NCBI GenBank assembly: GCA_021798875.1 | Contig: JAJZBN010000005.1 | Location: 1 to 64,000, forward strand | DNA length: 64,000 nt | Source: a bacterium | GTDB taxonomy: Bacteria; SZUA-79; Acidulodesulfobacterales; Acidulodesulfobacteraceae | Direction of reading: 5' to 3' | Shown here: one piece after another, positions 32,882 to 42,763 of the stretch | Position numbering within the stretch: the first letter of the stretch is position 1 | Layout: each line of letters begins with the position of its first letter | Position numbers and translations under genes: made by a program | The notes under the pieces: model-generated | The model's database searches: none | What the model saw: only the letters and a program-made list of their open reading frames with translations | What the model was told of the DNA's origin: nothing

Positions 32882-34459
32882 ATGAAACCAGTTAAAACCA
32901 GAGTTATTTTAATATCGGTATTAATTCTGATATCCGTCTTTTCTATAATACCGTCCGTCTATCAAAATACGCCGGGATGGTGGAAAGCGATAATAGGTAA
33001 TGCAGAAATGCATCTTGGACTAGATCTCCAGGGGGGCGTTTATCTCGTAGAAAAAGTAGAAACCGGAAAAGCCGTGCAAGAAAAACTTTACAAAGACTAT
33101 GCCGATATAAAATCTTTCGTCAAAGCAAAAAAAATCGGCAAAACATCCGATTTAACTTTTAAAAATAATTATATAGTATTAAGCGGTCATATTCTTAAGA
33201 ATAAATCCGGCTTATCCGCTCTTAAAAGATATATTAAAAATCATCATGTATCGCTAAATTTATCTAACGATATAATCAGCTTTAAACCGTCGGCGCTTTC
33301 TTTGTATAAAAAAGAAGCGGTAAGCGGAGCCGTGGAAGTAATGAGAAACAGAATAGACCAGTTTGGACTAGTAGCACCGAAAATAGCAAGGCAGGGAAAG
33401 AATTTAATAGTAGTAGAACTTCCCGGTGTTAAAAACGTCAAACAGGCTATTAAATTAATAGGAAAAACGGCAAGGCTTACTTTTAAATTGGTCGACGACA
33501 AACACAGCATAGTAAAAGCGTTGAACGGTAAAATACCTAAGGGCGACGAAATCTTATATCATATCAGATATAATAAATACACTCATAAAACTACCAAAAT
33601 ACCCTACCTTTTAAATAAAACGGTATTGATGGACGGCTCCGCAATTTCAAGCGCCAACGTTCAGATGAATCAGTATAACCAGCCTGAAGTGGGAGTTTCT
33701 TTAAATTCGGCGGGAACCAGGCTTTTCGCAAAAATTACTACAAAATATACGGGAAAAAGACTTGCTATTATATTGGACCATAACGTTATATCCGCTCCGG
33801 TAATAGATGAACCTATACTCGGAGGCAATGCGTCTATTTCGGGTCATTTTACTATAGCTCAGGCAAATAATCTTGCGATAGCTTTGCGTTCCGGCGCACT
33901 TCCCGCTCCGGTTAAAATAATACAGAACAATACCGTCGGACCCACACTTGGCGCAGACTCTATTCACGACGGGATACTTGCGGCGATAGTAGGCACCATA
34001 TTGGTTATAGTGTTTATGGTATTTTATTATAAATTCTCAGGCTTAATTGCGGATTTTGCTTTATTGGAAAACGTTCTTTTTCTTATGGCGGCGCTTTCGC
34101 TTTTCGGAGCGACTCTCACGCTGCCAGGTATAGCCGGTATTATACTTACGATAGGTATGTCGGTCGATTCAAACGTCCTTATATTTGAAAGGATACGGGA
34201 AGAATTAAGGGAAGGCAAACCCGTAGTAATAGCTATAGAAAACGGATACAACAAAGCATTTTTTACTATATTAGATTCTCACGTAACCGCTCTTATTACC
34301 GCCGCTGTTCTTTTCTATTTCGGTTCCGGTCCTGTAAAAGGTTTTGCGGTAACGCTTTCTCTTGGCATAATGATAAATCTGTTCACTTCATTAGTCGGTA
34401 CAAAAGTTATATTCGATATAATTTCTAACAAAAAAGAGCTTAATAAATTAAGTATTTAA
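32882..34459 (+). CDS. secD: Protein translocase subunit SecD
   Basis: Uses the proton gradient to pull secreted proteins across the membrane with SecF. An N-terminal helix is followed by LGLDLQGGVYLV, the periplasmic P1 domain with EVMRNRIDQFGL and NLIVVELPG, then a five-helix RND-type block with GADSIHDGI and GMSVDSNVLIFERIREELREG near the C terminus. The ATG at 32882 follows GGTGAGG by four bases; a TTG one codon earlier is less likely. About 525 residues. Confidence 0.95.
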   Translation: MKPVKTRVILISVLILISVFSIIPSVYQNTPGWWKAIIGNAEMHLGLDLQGGVYLVEKVETGKAVQEKLYKDYADIKSFVKAKKIGKTSDLTFKNNYIVLSGHILKNKSGLSALKRYIKNHHVSLNLSNDIISFKPSALSLYKKEAVSGAVEVMRNRIDQFGLVAPKIARQGKNLIVVELPGVKNVKQAIKLIGKTARLTFKLVDDKHSIVKALNGKIPKGDEILYHIRYNKYTHKTTKIPYLLNKTVLMDGSAISSANVQMNQYNQPEVGVSLNSAGTRLFAKITTKYTGKRLAIILDHNVISAPVIDEPILGGNASISGHFTIAQANNLAIALRSGALPAPVKIIQNNTVGPTLGADSIHDGILAAIVGTILVIVFMVFYYKFSGLIADFALLENVLFLMAALSLFGATLTLPGIAGIILTIGMSVDSNVLIFERIREELREGKPVVIAIENGYNKAFFTILDSHVTALITAAVLFYFGSGPVKGFAVTLSLGIMINLFTSLVGTKVIFDIISNKKELNKLSI

Positions 34460-34492
34460 CTGTTATAAATAAAAACGGAAAAGGAGTAAAAA

Positions 34493-35404
34493 TTGGAATT
34501 TATAAAAAATACCCATTACAATTTTATAGGCAAAAGAAAATATTCCTTTGTTCTTTCGTCCATTCTGGTTATATTCGGCATTATCGAAATAATAACTATG
34601 ATAGCCGGCACGGCAAGGATAGGAATAGATTTCACGGGCGGATTATCCATGCAGCTTGCGTTCAAACATAAAATATCGATTTCCTCCGTTAGAAAAGTCT
34701 TAATACCTGCCGGTTTTAAAGACGTCAAGATAGTAAAAATAAAAGGAAAGAACGATATTATCATTCAGACTAAAGCTATGGCAAAAGATTTAAACGCATA
34801 TACCGCTAAAATTAAAAAAGTAATAAAAAAATCTTTCGTAAAAAATCCTCCAAAAGTAGTCAGCAGCGAAATGATAGGTCCTTCGGTAGGAAAAAAACTT
34901 GCCAAAGATGCGGTTATAGCAATTATTATATCTATAATAGCCATAATATTATATATAACTTGGCGTTTTGAATTCAGATTCGGCTTAGCGGCGGCAATAG
35001 GTCTTGGACACGACGTACTAGCTTTGCTGGGAGTAATATTTATCTTCCAGAAAGAGATAACTCTGCTGGTCATAACCGCCGTGCTTACGGTTGCAGGATA
35101 TTCCCTTACGGACAAGGTGGTCGTATTCGACAGAATAAGGGAAAATCTAAAAATAGAAACCGAAAAAACTAAACATATAGATCTAAAGGGCTTAGTTAAT
35201 ATAAGTATCAACGAGGTCTTGACAAGGACTGTGGTTACCTCTCTTACAGTAGTATTGGTGGTATTGTCGCTATTTTTCCTTGGAGGCATAGTTCTTCACG
35301 ATTTTGCCTTTACTCTGCTTCTTGGGGTTTTAATAGGAACTTATTCGTCGATATTTATAGCAAGTCCGATTATGGTTATTCTAAACGAGAAACATTATAA
35401 GTAA
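34493..35404 (+). CDS. secF: Protein translocase subunit SecF
   Basis: Partner of SecD, 303 residues. The GIDFTGGLSMQL motif follows the first helix, and the C-terminal RND-type block carries YSLTDKVVVFDRIRENL and the ISINEVLTRTVVTSLT segment. The start is a TTG preceded by AAAGGAG. It lies 33 bases after secD and 34 before recJ. Confidence 0.95.
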   Translation: MEFIKNTHYNFIGKRKYSFVLSSILVIFGIIEIITMIAGTARIGIDFTGGLSMQLAFKHKISISSVRKVLIPAGFKDVKIVKIKGKNDIIIQTKAMAKDLNAYTAKIKKVIKKSFVKNPPKVVSSEMIGPSVGKKLAKDAVIAIIISIIAIILYITWRFEFRFGLAAAIGLGHDVLALLGVIFIFQKEITLLVITAVLTVAGYSLTDKVVVFDRIRENLKIETEKTKHIDLKGLVNISINEVLTRTVVTSLTVVLVVLSLFFLGGIVLHDFAFTLLLGVLIGTYSSIFIASPIMVILNEKHYK

Positions 35405-35438
35405 AGGGTATCGCATACATAAATCAATAAATTAAAAT

Positions 35439-37367
35439 ATGGAAAAAGAATATGTATATAGATATTTAAAAGAACATTTGCCTTTATACCTTAGCGGTAC
35501 TGCATCTTCGCTTATATCAAAAAGAATAATTTCACAGTTAAATTCCGACCCGTTTTATAAAGAAAAAAACACCGAAAAAGAGGATTGCGGCGATATCTTA
35601 ATAACCGGCTTATCCTCTTTTATAGATAACTATCTTAATCCGTCTTTAAAATATCTAAACGACCCTTTTCTTATATCCGACATGGATAAAGCCGTTAAAC
35701 GCATTATAAAAGCGCTTTTGGAGGACGAATCTATCTGCATATACGGCGATTATGACGTGGACGGAATAACGGCTACTTCTTTTCTTGTTTCTTTTCTAAG
35801 AGAATTAAAAAAAATATTAAAAAAAAACGCGGATACCGATAACCGTTCCGTTTTTTACAAACTTCCCGATAGAATTAAAGACGGCTACGGTCTCGGAATA
35901 GACCCTATAAACGAAATATATTCGGAGATAAACGATAAGGGCAGCAAACCGCTGTCGCTTATTATAGCCGTGGATCTTGGAATAACGGGGGTTAAAGAGG
36001 TTGCATATGCAAATTCCAAAAATATCGACGTAATAATATGCGACCACCATGAAGTGCCTTTAAACGGAGAAGAAGAAATCCTTCCGCCTGCATTCGCCGT
36101 ATTAAATCCAAAACGTAAAGGAGATAGGTTTCCTTTTAAATTTTTACCCGGAGTCGGTATAGCCTTTAACCTAGGAATTGCTATAAGAAAAATTTTAGTA
36201 AAAGAAAAATTGCTTGATCGCTATCCGAACCTAAAAGATTATCTCGATATAGTCTGCCTCGGCATAGTAGCGGATATAGTTCCTATGTACGGCGACAACA
36301 GAATCCTAACCCGCTACGGACTGCAGATATTAAATGAAAACCCCAGACCAGGCATAAAGGAATTGAGACGTATATGCGGTCTGCATTTCGATAACGTAAA
36401 CGAGTCAGACATAGCATGGAAAATCGCTCCGAAAATTAATGCTGCCGGCAGAGTCGGCGACCCTTCCGTAGCCGTAGAACTTTTAACGCAAAACGATCAA
36501 AAAACCGCTTTTAACCTTGCTCAGGAGCTTGAATCTTTTAACAGAAAAAGACAGCAGCTTGAAGATGCATGCTTTACGGAAGCCATGAATTTAATAGAAG
36601 AAAAATCCAAAATATCTGAAAAGTCGCTTCCTATAATAATGCTGAAAGGCGAATTATGGCATCCTGGAGTAATAGGAATTGTTTCCTCCAAAATTTCCGA
36701 TTATTTCAAAAAACCGGTTCTACTTCTTACGGGCTATAAAGAAAAAGTATATATAGGGTCCGCCAGGTCATGCGGTGATATAGATATTTACGCTTTTCTA
36801 AAGCAATATGAATCTTTTTTTATAAAATTCGGCGGACATAAAATGGCCTGCGGACTTACTTTAAAAAAAGGATCCGATACGGAAAATTTTATCGCAGCGG
36901 TCGTAAATAACGCTCCCGAATATAATAAGACGGAAAACAGCGGCGATCTCAAGATGGAAAAAACCGCATCGCTATACAGCTACGACGAGGAAATAAATAT
37001 AGATCTGCTTTCAGGCAGGGAACTGTCTGAAATAATAAAAATAATATCTCCATGCGGACCTTTAAATGAACAACCTAAATTTTTATTGAGAGATATCAAC
37101 CTTTTAGATATAAACAAACGCGAATTTAAAAACAAAAATTCAAAAAACAAAGGCTATTTAAACTGCTATTTTACTCTTAATATTTCTATAAATTCACTTG
37201 ATAAGGAAAAAGATGCGCCGAAACACAAGGCTATGGTATTCAACAGGCAGAAATCTATAGTGGATATTTTGAACAACTGTGTAAACTGTACGGACAATGC
37301 AATAAAAGTGAACGGCATAATATTTGAATTATTTAACGGTTATATAAAAATATTAGATTTTATTTAG
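35439..37367 (+). CDS. recJ: Single-stranded DNA exonuclease RecJ
   Basis: A 5'-3' exonuclease of recombination and repair. The DHH-family motifs are all visible: IYGDYDVDGITATSF near residue 104, AVDLGI, CDHHEVP, then APKINAAGR and the DHHA1 motif FGGHKMACGLT. The C-terminal OB-like domain follows. At 642 residues it is slightly longer than E. coli RecJ (577), mostly through insertions in the N-terminal half. Last gene of the plus-strand operon; tatC converges on it. Confidence 0.93.
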   Translation: MEKEYVYRYLKEHLPLYLSGTASSLISKRIISQLNSDPFYKEKNTEKEDCGDILITGLSSFIDNYLNPSLKYLNDPFLISDMDKAVKRIIKALLEDESICIYGDYDVDGITATSFLVSFLRELKKILKKNADTDNRSVFYKLPDRIKDGYGLGIDPINEIYSEINDKGSKPLSLIIAVDLGITGVKEVAYANSKNIDVIICDHHEVPLNGEEEILPPAFAVLNPKRKGDRFPFKFLPGVGIAFNLGIAIRKILVKEKLLDRYPNLKDYLDIVCLGIVADIVPMYGDNRILTRYGLQILNENPRPGIKELRRICGLHFDNVNESDIAWKIAPKINAAGRVGDPSVAVELLTQNDQKTAFNLAQELESFNRKRQQLEDACFTEAMNLIEEKSKISEKSLPIIMLKGELWHPGVIGIVSSKISDYFKKPVLLLTGYKEKVYIGSARSCGDIDIYAFLKQYESFFIKFGGHKMACGLTLKKGSDTENFIAAVVNNAPEYNKTENSGDLKMEKTASLYSYDEEINIDLLSGRELSEIIKIISPCGPLNEQPKFLLRDINLLDINKREFKNKNSKNKGYLNCYFTLNISINSLDKEKDAPKHKAMVFNRQKSIVDILNNCVNCTDNAIKVNGIIFELFNGYIKILDFI

Positions 37368-37388
37368 AAATGCATAAATATTACTTTT

Positions 37389-38261
37389 TTAGGCTGTTAA
37401 ACCGTCCCGTTTTTTAAACATCCATATAAAAGAAGATATAAGAATGCTGATTTCGTACATAGAATAAAGAGGTACAGCTATAAAAAACATAGTAACGATA
37501 TCGGCATGAAAAGCCGCTATTACAAGACTTACAAGCAGCGCATATTTACGGTATTTTTTTAAAAACTTAGGCTTCAATATACCGGCAAGAGAAAACAGAG
37601 CGGAAACAAGCGGCAGTTCGAATATCAAACCGAATATTAAACCAAGCCTCAGCGCAAAATTAATATAATGAGTAAGGTTAATTAACGGCGAAAGATTAGG
37701 GCTTTGATAGCTTAAAGAAAAATTAATAACTGCAGGCCATATATAAAAAACCATAAAAACTACGCCTGAAATAAAAAAAAGGGTCCCGAAAAATAAAAAA
37801 GGTAAAAGATACATTTTTTCTTTTCTTAAAAGCCCCGGTTTTATAAACTGCCAGAACTCAAACAGAATAAAAGGAAATGCAATCATAAGTCCCAGAATAA
37901 GAGAAACCTTGACCTGCATAAAAAACGGCTCAAGCGGTTTTGAATAGTGGAGAATATGTTTTTGAAATTTTTTAGGAGTTTTATTTAATCCGAACGAATA
38001 ATAAACAAAGGGTATTTTTTTCTTTATAATTTTTTTTGCGTATCCGGCAAAATATGTTATATATGTAGGCTTTTCCAAAGGAGTTTCTATAATATTTATA
38101 GCCTTATACGATAAATGCCATGAAAAACCCATACAGATTACTATTGCTATAAATACATAAATAATTCTCTTTCTAAGTTCGGAAAAATGTTCAACGAAAG
38201 ACATTCTTCCTGCTTCGTTAAGTTTGGAAGGTTCTTTATTATTATTGTTTTTATTAGACAT
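37389..38261 (-). CDS. tatC: Sec-independent translocase TatC
   Basis: Six-helix receptor of the twin-arginine pathway. The family start SFVEHFSELRKRIIYVFIAI is at residues ~22-41, and the core includes FWQFIKPGLLRKEK and GLIFELPLVSALFS. A Asn/Lys-rich N-terminal tail of ~20 residues and a charged periplasmic loop make it 290 residues, above the usual ~250. No tatA or tatB gene is adjacent. Reads toward recJ. Confidence 0.92.
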   Translation of the reverse strand: MSNKNNNNKEPSKLNEAGRMSFVEHFSELRKRIIYVFIAIVICMGFSWHLSYKAINIIETPLEKPTYITYFAGYAKKIIKKKIPFVYYSFGLNKTPKKFQKHILHYSKPLEPFFMQVKVSLILGLMIAFPFILFEFWQFIKPGLLRKEKMYLLPFLFFGTLFFISGVVFMVFYIWPAVINFSLSYQSPNLSPLINLTHYINFALRLGLIFGLIFELPLVSALFSLAGILKPKFLKKYRKYALLVSLVIAAFHADIVTMFFIAVPLYSMYEISILISSFIWMFKKRDGLTA

Positions 38262-38605
38262 CTATCTTCTATAACTGTAACGTTTAGCAAAAACAAGCAA
38301 GTTTTAAAATAAAAATAAGGGATATAAAACGATAATGATGATAAATATTTAGTACGGTGCATGAATCAAATTCCGGCACCGTACTAAAAAAGTGGAATCG
38401 CAAAACAAAACCGCCTTTAGATATAAATCGTAAGGCGAACTACCGCACTCTTTCGGACGGAGTTTCCTTTAATCCGCAACAACCTCAAATGTCTTTAAAG
38501 TTTAATTTATATGTACGGACTCCAAATTGCGCTTTTAAATCAAGTTAAAACAATACTTTATTAAAAGCTTCATCAAAAAGCTGTTTTGGCGGCTTAAACG
38601 CATAT
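38262..38605. other. Intergenic stretch with a 13-bp stem hairpin
   Basis: TTTAGTACGGTGC (38348-38360) pairs perfectly with GCACCGTACTAAA (38376-38388) around a 15-base loop. It is followed by shorter stems (CGCCTT...AAGGCG near 38411-38435 and ACTC...GAGT near 38448). No protein family is evident in the one short plus-strand frame here. The long stem is not followed by a T-run in either direction, so it is not a standard terminator; a structured RNA or an IS footprint is possible. Confidence 0.45.
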
Positions 38606-38839
38606 TTAAGATTTCTGGACGTAAAATTTGAATTTTCCGCCTTCTTCGGAAGATTCCAGCAGTTTATTTCCAGTCCTATTGCACCACGCCACCATATCGT
38701 TTTTTGAACCGGGATCGGTAGAGATTACCTCAAGAACCTGCCCCGAAGACATTGTGTCGATTTCTTTTTTTGTTTTAACGATAGGAAGGGGGCATGATAA
38801 CCCGCTCGCATCAAGTGTTTTGTTTGACGATACTGCCAT
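38606..38839 (-). CDS. TusA-family sulfur carrier protein
   Basis: A 77-residue protein with the TusA/SirA signature: DASGLSCPLPIVKTKKEIDTM, with Cys-Pro-x-Pro carrying the sulfur, then GQVLEVISTDPGSKNDMVAWC and a final strand. Such proteins pass persulfide sulfur to tRNA modification or to sulfur oxidation and reduction pathways. A second Cys (AWCNRTG) is present. The adjacent genes do not tell which pathway is served. A well-placed GGAGG precedes the ATG. Confidence 0.9.
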   Translation of the reverse strand: MAVSSNKTLDASGLSCPLPIVKTKKEIDTMSSGQVLEVISTDPGSKNDMVAWCNRTGNKLLESSEEGGKFKFYVQKS

Positions 38840-39006
38840 AATGTTACCTCCTTATAAATAAAATAATTTTGCATTATACATCTTTACGGTTAAATAAACG
38901 GAAATGTATAATACTTAGATTTATTTAGCTTATTACTTAACGACAAAAAAGTCAATAAAGATTTTTATATCATTTTTTTAAAAAACTTTGATATAATCTA
39001 TATATT

Positions 39007-39750
39007 ATGAATTTCAGCATTTTAATATTTATAGTCGTATTTTCAGTTGCAATAGTAGAACTTAGCGAAGTGTCGGCAATAGTTTTTATAGTCGGAGAAG
39101 ACGTCGGGCTTTCCAGCGCATTAGCCGGAGCGCTGATAGGTTTCGTCGGAACGCTGTTCGTTCTTTTCATAGGCGGAATAACTATAATTAAAACCGTACC
39201 TATAACTACCGTCAAATTAATAATAGGCGGAATACTTTTAGCCGTAGGCTTATACTTTTCGTATAAACTGATAAGTTTTGTATTTTATTTAACTCCGTTT
39301 TCAAAAAAAATAGGGGAAAAACCGCTTTTTAAAAAAGCTGAAAGCGCTATCTTAAAACATCAAAAATGTTCTTTCAAATCTTTCATCGTTGCGCTTAATG
39401 CCGTAATAATAGAAGCTTTCGAAGTAGCGGTTGTAGCGGTTCCTTTTGCCGTTACGGATAAACAGTGGCTTTCGGTAATATCGGCTCTTGCTTTAAGTTC
39501 AATAATAGTTATACTGCTCTCTGTTTATTTAAGAAAATATTTTAAGAAAATACCTTCGCACTGGATGAAAGGGCTGGCCTCCGTTCTGCTCTTGAGTTTT
39601 GGAATTTACTGGGGTTTGCAGGGATTTAACGTAAATATGGAAGACTATGATCTTGCACTGATTATAGCCGGAATAGGAATAATTTTATTTATGCTTACTT
39701 TTATATTCGATAAAATAGGCTATATTTCTAAAAGCAGGAAAAATATATAA
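39007..39750 (+). CDS. Polytopic membrane protein with internal repeat (possible exporter)
   Basis: About seven hydrophobic segments in 247 residues. Two similar acidic helix motifs, VAIVELSEVSAIVF (residues ~11-24) and AVIIEAFEVAVVAV (~127-140), suggest an internal duplication with E-x-x-E motifs, as in LysE/UPF0016-type cation exporters; it also fits the COG4280 class of predicted membrane proteins. The substrate cannot be assigned. It stands alone between the tusA-like gene and the convergent rodZ-like gene. Confidence 0.6.
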   Translation: MNFSILIFIVVFSVAIVELSEVSAIVFIVGEDVGLSSALAGALIGFVGTLFVLFIGGITIIKTVPITTVKLIIGGILLAVGLYFSYKLISFVFYLTPFSKKIGEKPLFKKAESAILKHQKCSFKSFIVALNAVIIEAFEVAVVAVPFAVTDKQWLSVISALALSSIIVILLSVYLRKYFKKIPSHWMKGLASVLLLSFGIYWGLQGFNVNMEDYDLALIIAGIGIILFMLTFIFDKIGYISKSRKNI

Positions 39751-39767
39751 GATATAATCTTGAAATA

Positions 39768-40544
39768 TTACCGCTGCTTTTTATTTTTAGGAGGAAAAAA
39801 CAAGGTAACAACCTGCCCTTCTTTGCCTGGCTTTCCGATATCTTTGCCATTATAATTCAATATAATACCGCCGGCGTTTCCTATTTTAATTCTTAATCTC
39901 TTGTTCGCTTTCCAAATCTTAGACTCTCCCGGATAAAGCATAAATGTTTTTATATGCCTTTCGTCTATTTTAACCGCTACCCACGTCTTTTTTACTATTT
40001 TCCCCTTGAGCAGTACGGCGTATTTCTTTTGAGAACCGTTTATCTTGTTATGTTTTTTTTTAAAAGGATTCGCGGCAGTTGAAGAATTAAGTGACGTAGA
40101 AACGTTATGCTTTTCGTCTCTTAATGTTTTTATATAGCCGTATAATTTTAACGAAACATAAGATAAAATAATAATTAAAATTCCGCCTAATAATATAAAT
40201 AAAAATTTTCTGCGGAAATTTTGAGATATCTTTATTTCTTCTTTAAATTTTTCTCCGACTATATCTTCTACTACTTTACCGGTAAAATTGCTTTTTAATT
40301 CCGTTTCTAACAAAGAAACAGCTTTTTTTTCATCGGCATTTACCGTTTTTGCAAAAAGTTTAACGTACCCCTTAAGCAGTTGCGGAGAAGAAAATAAAGA
40401 AAAATCGTCGTTTTCTATAGATTCTATATAAGACGCGTTGATTTTGGTTATTTTTGAAATTTCCGCCGTTTCAAGTCCGCAAGACTTCCTGCTTGCTTTT
40501 AGATATTCTCCTACTGTTTCGTAATAGGAATCTTCGTTTTCCAT
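39768..40544 (-). CDS. RodZ-like protein (HTH, one TM, DUF4115)
   Basis: Residues ~8-75 form a helix-turn-helix of the RodZ type (TVGEYLKASRKSCGLETAEISKITKINASYIESIE). A single membrane helix lies at ~108-130, followed by a Ser/Asn/Lys linker and a DUF4115 domain with VKIDERHIKTFMLYPGESKIWKA. RodZ links the membrane to MreB and cell shape, with the HTH inside and DUF4115 outside. It is 11 bases downstream of a TPR lipoprotein gene. No mreB is in the window. Confidence 0.8.
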   Translation of the reverse strand: MENEDSYYETVGEYLKASRKSCGLETAEISKITKINASYIESIENDDFSLFSSPQLLKGYVKLFAKTVNADEKKAVSLLETELKSNFTGKVVEDIVGEKFKEEIKISQNFRRKFLFILLGGILIIILSYVSLKLYGYIKTLRDEKHNVSTSLNSSTAANPFKKKHNKINGSQKKYAVLLKGKIVKKTWVAVKIDERHIKTFMLYPGESKIWKANKRLRIKIGNAGGIILNYNGKDIGKPGKEGQVVTLFFPPKNKKQR

Positions 40545-40555
40545 AAATATAAACT

Positions 40556-41356
40556 CTATTTATTTAATAAGATAAGGATTCTTTTAATATATTTTAAAGA
40601 TCCTGCTCCGTATTTATCAGCCTTATCGGCATTATATACCGAAGAAAATATATATTTTGCTTTATTATATCTTTTTTGCTTAAAATAAATCAAGCCTTCG
40701 TAATATTTTGCAGGAACAAAAAACATGTTTACATCCAATGTTTTCTTAAAATAATAGAGCCCTGCAGGCAGATTGTTTTCTAAAAGCATACATTTTCCCA
40801 AATAATAATAAGTCAAAAAATAATTTTTATCGAGAAGCATAGACACCGTCAATATTTTTTCCGCTTTTTTAATTTTATTTTCGGCAATATATATCTTTGC
40901 AAGCTGAGTATAGCTTTCGTAAGGTTTGTTGTAAAAGGGGTTTTTCAATGCTTTTCTTAGGAATATTTCTGCCTGCCGGTAATTTTTCTTTTTTATGTAT
41001 ATTAAACCTAGATTATAATATGCATCCGAAAATTTAGGATTTATTTTTACGGCTTGCTTAAAGTTTTTTACGGCTCTGTTCTCGCGGGCGGTTTTCATAT
41101 ATATTATGCCTATAGCGTTATAATTTCTAGCGGAATATGGATAAAGCATTTTCGCCCTTATAAATTCCTGCATTGCTTTTATATAATTGCCGTTCTGATA
41201 AAAACCTACGCCGAGTCTGTAATAAAGATTTGATTTGAGTTTGTTTTTTTTGGAAACCGCCGACATGCCGCAACCGGACAGTAAAGGAAAAATTACCGCA
41301 GCAATTAATAATAAGACCGCAAACTTTAAAAAGCTTTTTTTACCGGTGTATTCCAT
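40556..41356 (-). CDS. TPR-repeat lipoprotein (PilF-like)
   Basis: A signal sequence ends in the lipobox LLSGC (Cys ~29), so the protein should be lipid-anchored. At least five tetratricopeptide repeats follow (YYRLGVGFYQNGNYIKAMQEF, NAIGIIYMKTARENRAVKNF, YYNLGLIYIKKKNYRQAEIF and so on). Size (266 residues) and layout resemble PilF/PilW, the pilotin of type IV pili, but generic TPR lipoproteins look the same. Cotranscribed with the rodZ-like gene. Confidence 0.75.
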   Translation of the reverse strand: MEYTGKKSFLKFAVLLLIAAVIFPLLSGCGMSAVSKKNKLKSNLYYRLGVGFYQNGNYIKAMQEFIRAKMLYPYSARNYNAIGIIYMKTARENRAVKNFKQAVKINPKFSDAYYNLGLIYIKKKNYRQAEIFLRKALKNPFYNKPYESYTQLAKIYIAENKIKKAEKILTVSMLLDKNYFLTYYYLGKCMLLENNLPAGLYYFKKTLDVNMFFVPAKYYEGLIYFKQKRYNKAKYIFSSVYNADKADKYGAGSLKYIKRILILLNK

Positions 41357-41434
41357 AATAAATAAGATGAATATAAAAATTAAAAGGTTAATTAAATTTA
41401 ACTAAGTAAATAAAAAATATAACTGCAAGAATGT

Positions 41435-42346
41435 TTATGCGTTAAGTTCTTCAAAATATGTCATCTCCCTAAATTTTTTAAATCTTTCTTTAATTTCGTC
41501 CATCCTTATAGTTAAAAATCTGTTTACGGAAAAACCTTCGACTGCAAACGAAGCCATAATATTTCCAAACACAAGCGCCTTTTTAAGATTCTCAAAAGAC
41601 ATATCTCCGGTATTATCCATATAACCGAGAAAACCGCCGGCAAAAGAATCTCCGGCTCCCGTAGGATCGACGACATTTTCCAAAGGATATGCCGGAACCA
41701 TAAAAAATTTATTTTCAAAAAACATCGTGGCGCCGTATGCTCCTCTTTTTAAAATTAATATCTTTGCGCCGTATTTAAAAATAGTTTCGGCGCAGTCGAA
41801 AATTGACGATTTACCTGTTAAAAGCCTTGCCTCTGATTCGTTGATTATAAATATATCGGTTAGTTTAAGAACTTTTATAAGTTTTTCTTTTTTACAGTCT
41901 ATCCAAAAATTCATAGTATCGAGAGCCGAAAGTTTAGGAGAATTCATCTGTTTAAGCGCATCAAGCTGTATTTCGGGATCTATATTTGCAAGAAATATCA
42001 TATCGTTTTTAGAATTATGAGGAACAACCGGTTTAAATGAAGAAAATACTCCAAGTTCTGTCATTATAGTTTCGGGGTCGGACATATCGTAACCGTATCT
42101 GCCTTTCCACCTGAAAGTTTTACCGTCCTCGGTCTTAATATTTTTAATATCTATAGCCCTGTTCTTGAAAACGTTTAAGTGTTTTTTGTCGAAATCATTG
42201 CCGACCGTTCCAATAATTTTTACGTCGGTTAAAAACGACGCCGCCATAGAAAAATATGTCGCCGAACCGCCGAGAATATCTCCGGTTTTTTCGAAAGGCG
42301 TTTCGATGTCGTCAATTGCTATGGAACCTATAACGGTAATTGCCAT
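41435..42346 (-). CDS. PfkB-family sugar or nucleoside kinase
   Basis: A ribokinase-fold protein of 303 residues. The N-terminal signature GGSATYFSMAASFLTDVKIIGTVGND binds the sugar, and the C-terminal VVDPTGAGDSFAGGFLGYM holds the catalytic Asp and anion hole. Substrate cannot be read from sequence; nucleosides and adenosine-like compounds are possible given the nearby purine genes, but they lie on the other strand. Confidence 0.85.
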   Translation of the reverse strand: MAITVIGSIAIDDIETPFEKTGDILGGSATYFSMAASFLTDVKIIGTVGNDFDKKHLNVFKNRAIDIKNIKTEDGKTFRWKGRYGYDMSDPETIMTELGVFSSFKPVVPHNSKNDMIFLANIDPEIQLDALKQMNSPKLSALDTMNFWIDCKKEKLIKVLKLTDIFIINESEARLLTGKSSIFDCAETIFKYGAKILILKRGAYGATMFFENKFFMVPAYPLENVVDPTGAGDSFAGGFLGYMDNTGDMSFENLKKALVFGNIMASFAVEGFSVNRFLTIRMDEIKERFKKFREMTYFEELNA

Positions 42347-42459
42347 AAAATTTCTCCATTAAATTAATATTCATAAAGCGGTTAATATTGTTGCACTGCC
42401 GTACATAACGGATTACGCTGCTAATTTTATTAAAATCCCATTCGTTAATTTTGTTTTTG

Positions 42460-42621
42460 TCACTTTTTTGTAACGGGAGACTGCACTCCGTATCCCTGCT
42501 TTGCCGCTAAATATCCGGTGGTCCCCGCAAGTCCGCCTACAACCAAAAGCGCACATCCGCTTAAAAAATTAATTGCGATTAAAAGTATAAATGCAAGAAC
42601 GGCAAGTTTTATTTTTTTCAT
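42460..42621 (-). CDS. Small predicted lipoprotein
   Basis: A 53-codon frame with an ATG at 42621 and AGAGG a few bases upstream. The product starts MKKIKLAVLAFILLIAINF and has the lipobox LSGC (Cys 23), followed by a short Gly/Ala-rich part (LLVVGGLAGTTGYLAAKQGYG). It should be exported and lipid-anchored. The mature part resembles the DUF3568-like Gly-rich small lipoproteins only loosely. It stands alone between the PfkB kinase and purH. The remaining intergenic sequence on both sides shows nothing else. Confidence 0.7.
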   Translation of the reverse strand: MKKIKLAVLAFILLIAINFLSGCALLVVGGLAGTTGYLAAKQGYGVQSPVTKK

Positions 42622-42763
42622 TAAAACCTCTCATCTCCCCAAATTATTATTTATATTGAAATATATGACAAAAATTAGTAGAATATAATAAATTTTTTCT
42701 TCTATTCTAATATATAAAATATATATTTTAAAATCAAATTAAAATTAAAAAGGTATTCAAATA

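Noticed and set aside
38357-38548. Plus-strand 63-codon frame between tatC and the tusA-like gene
   Set aside because: It has no ribosome site, no recognisable motif and lies across a 13-bp hairpin; it looks like chance.
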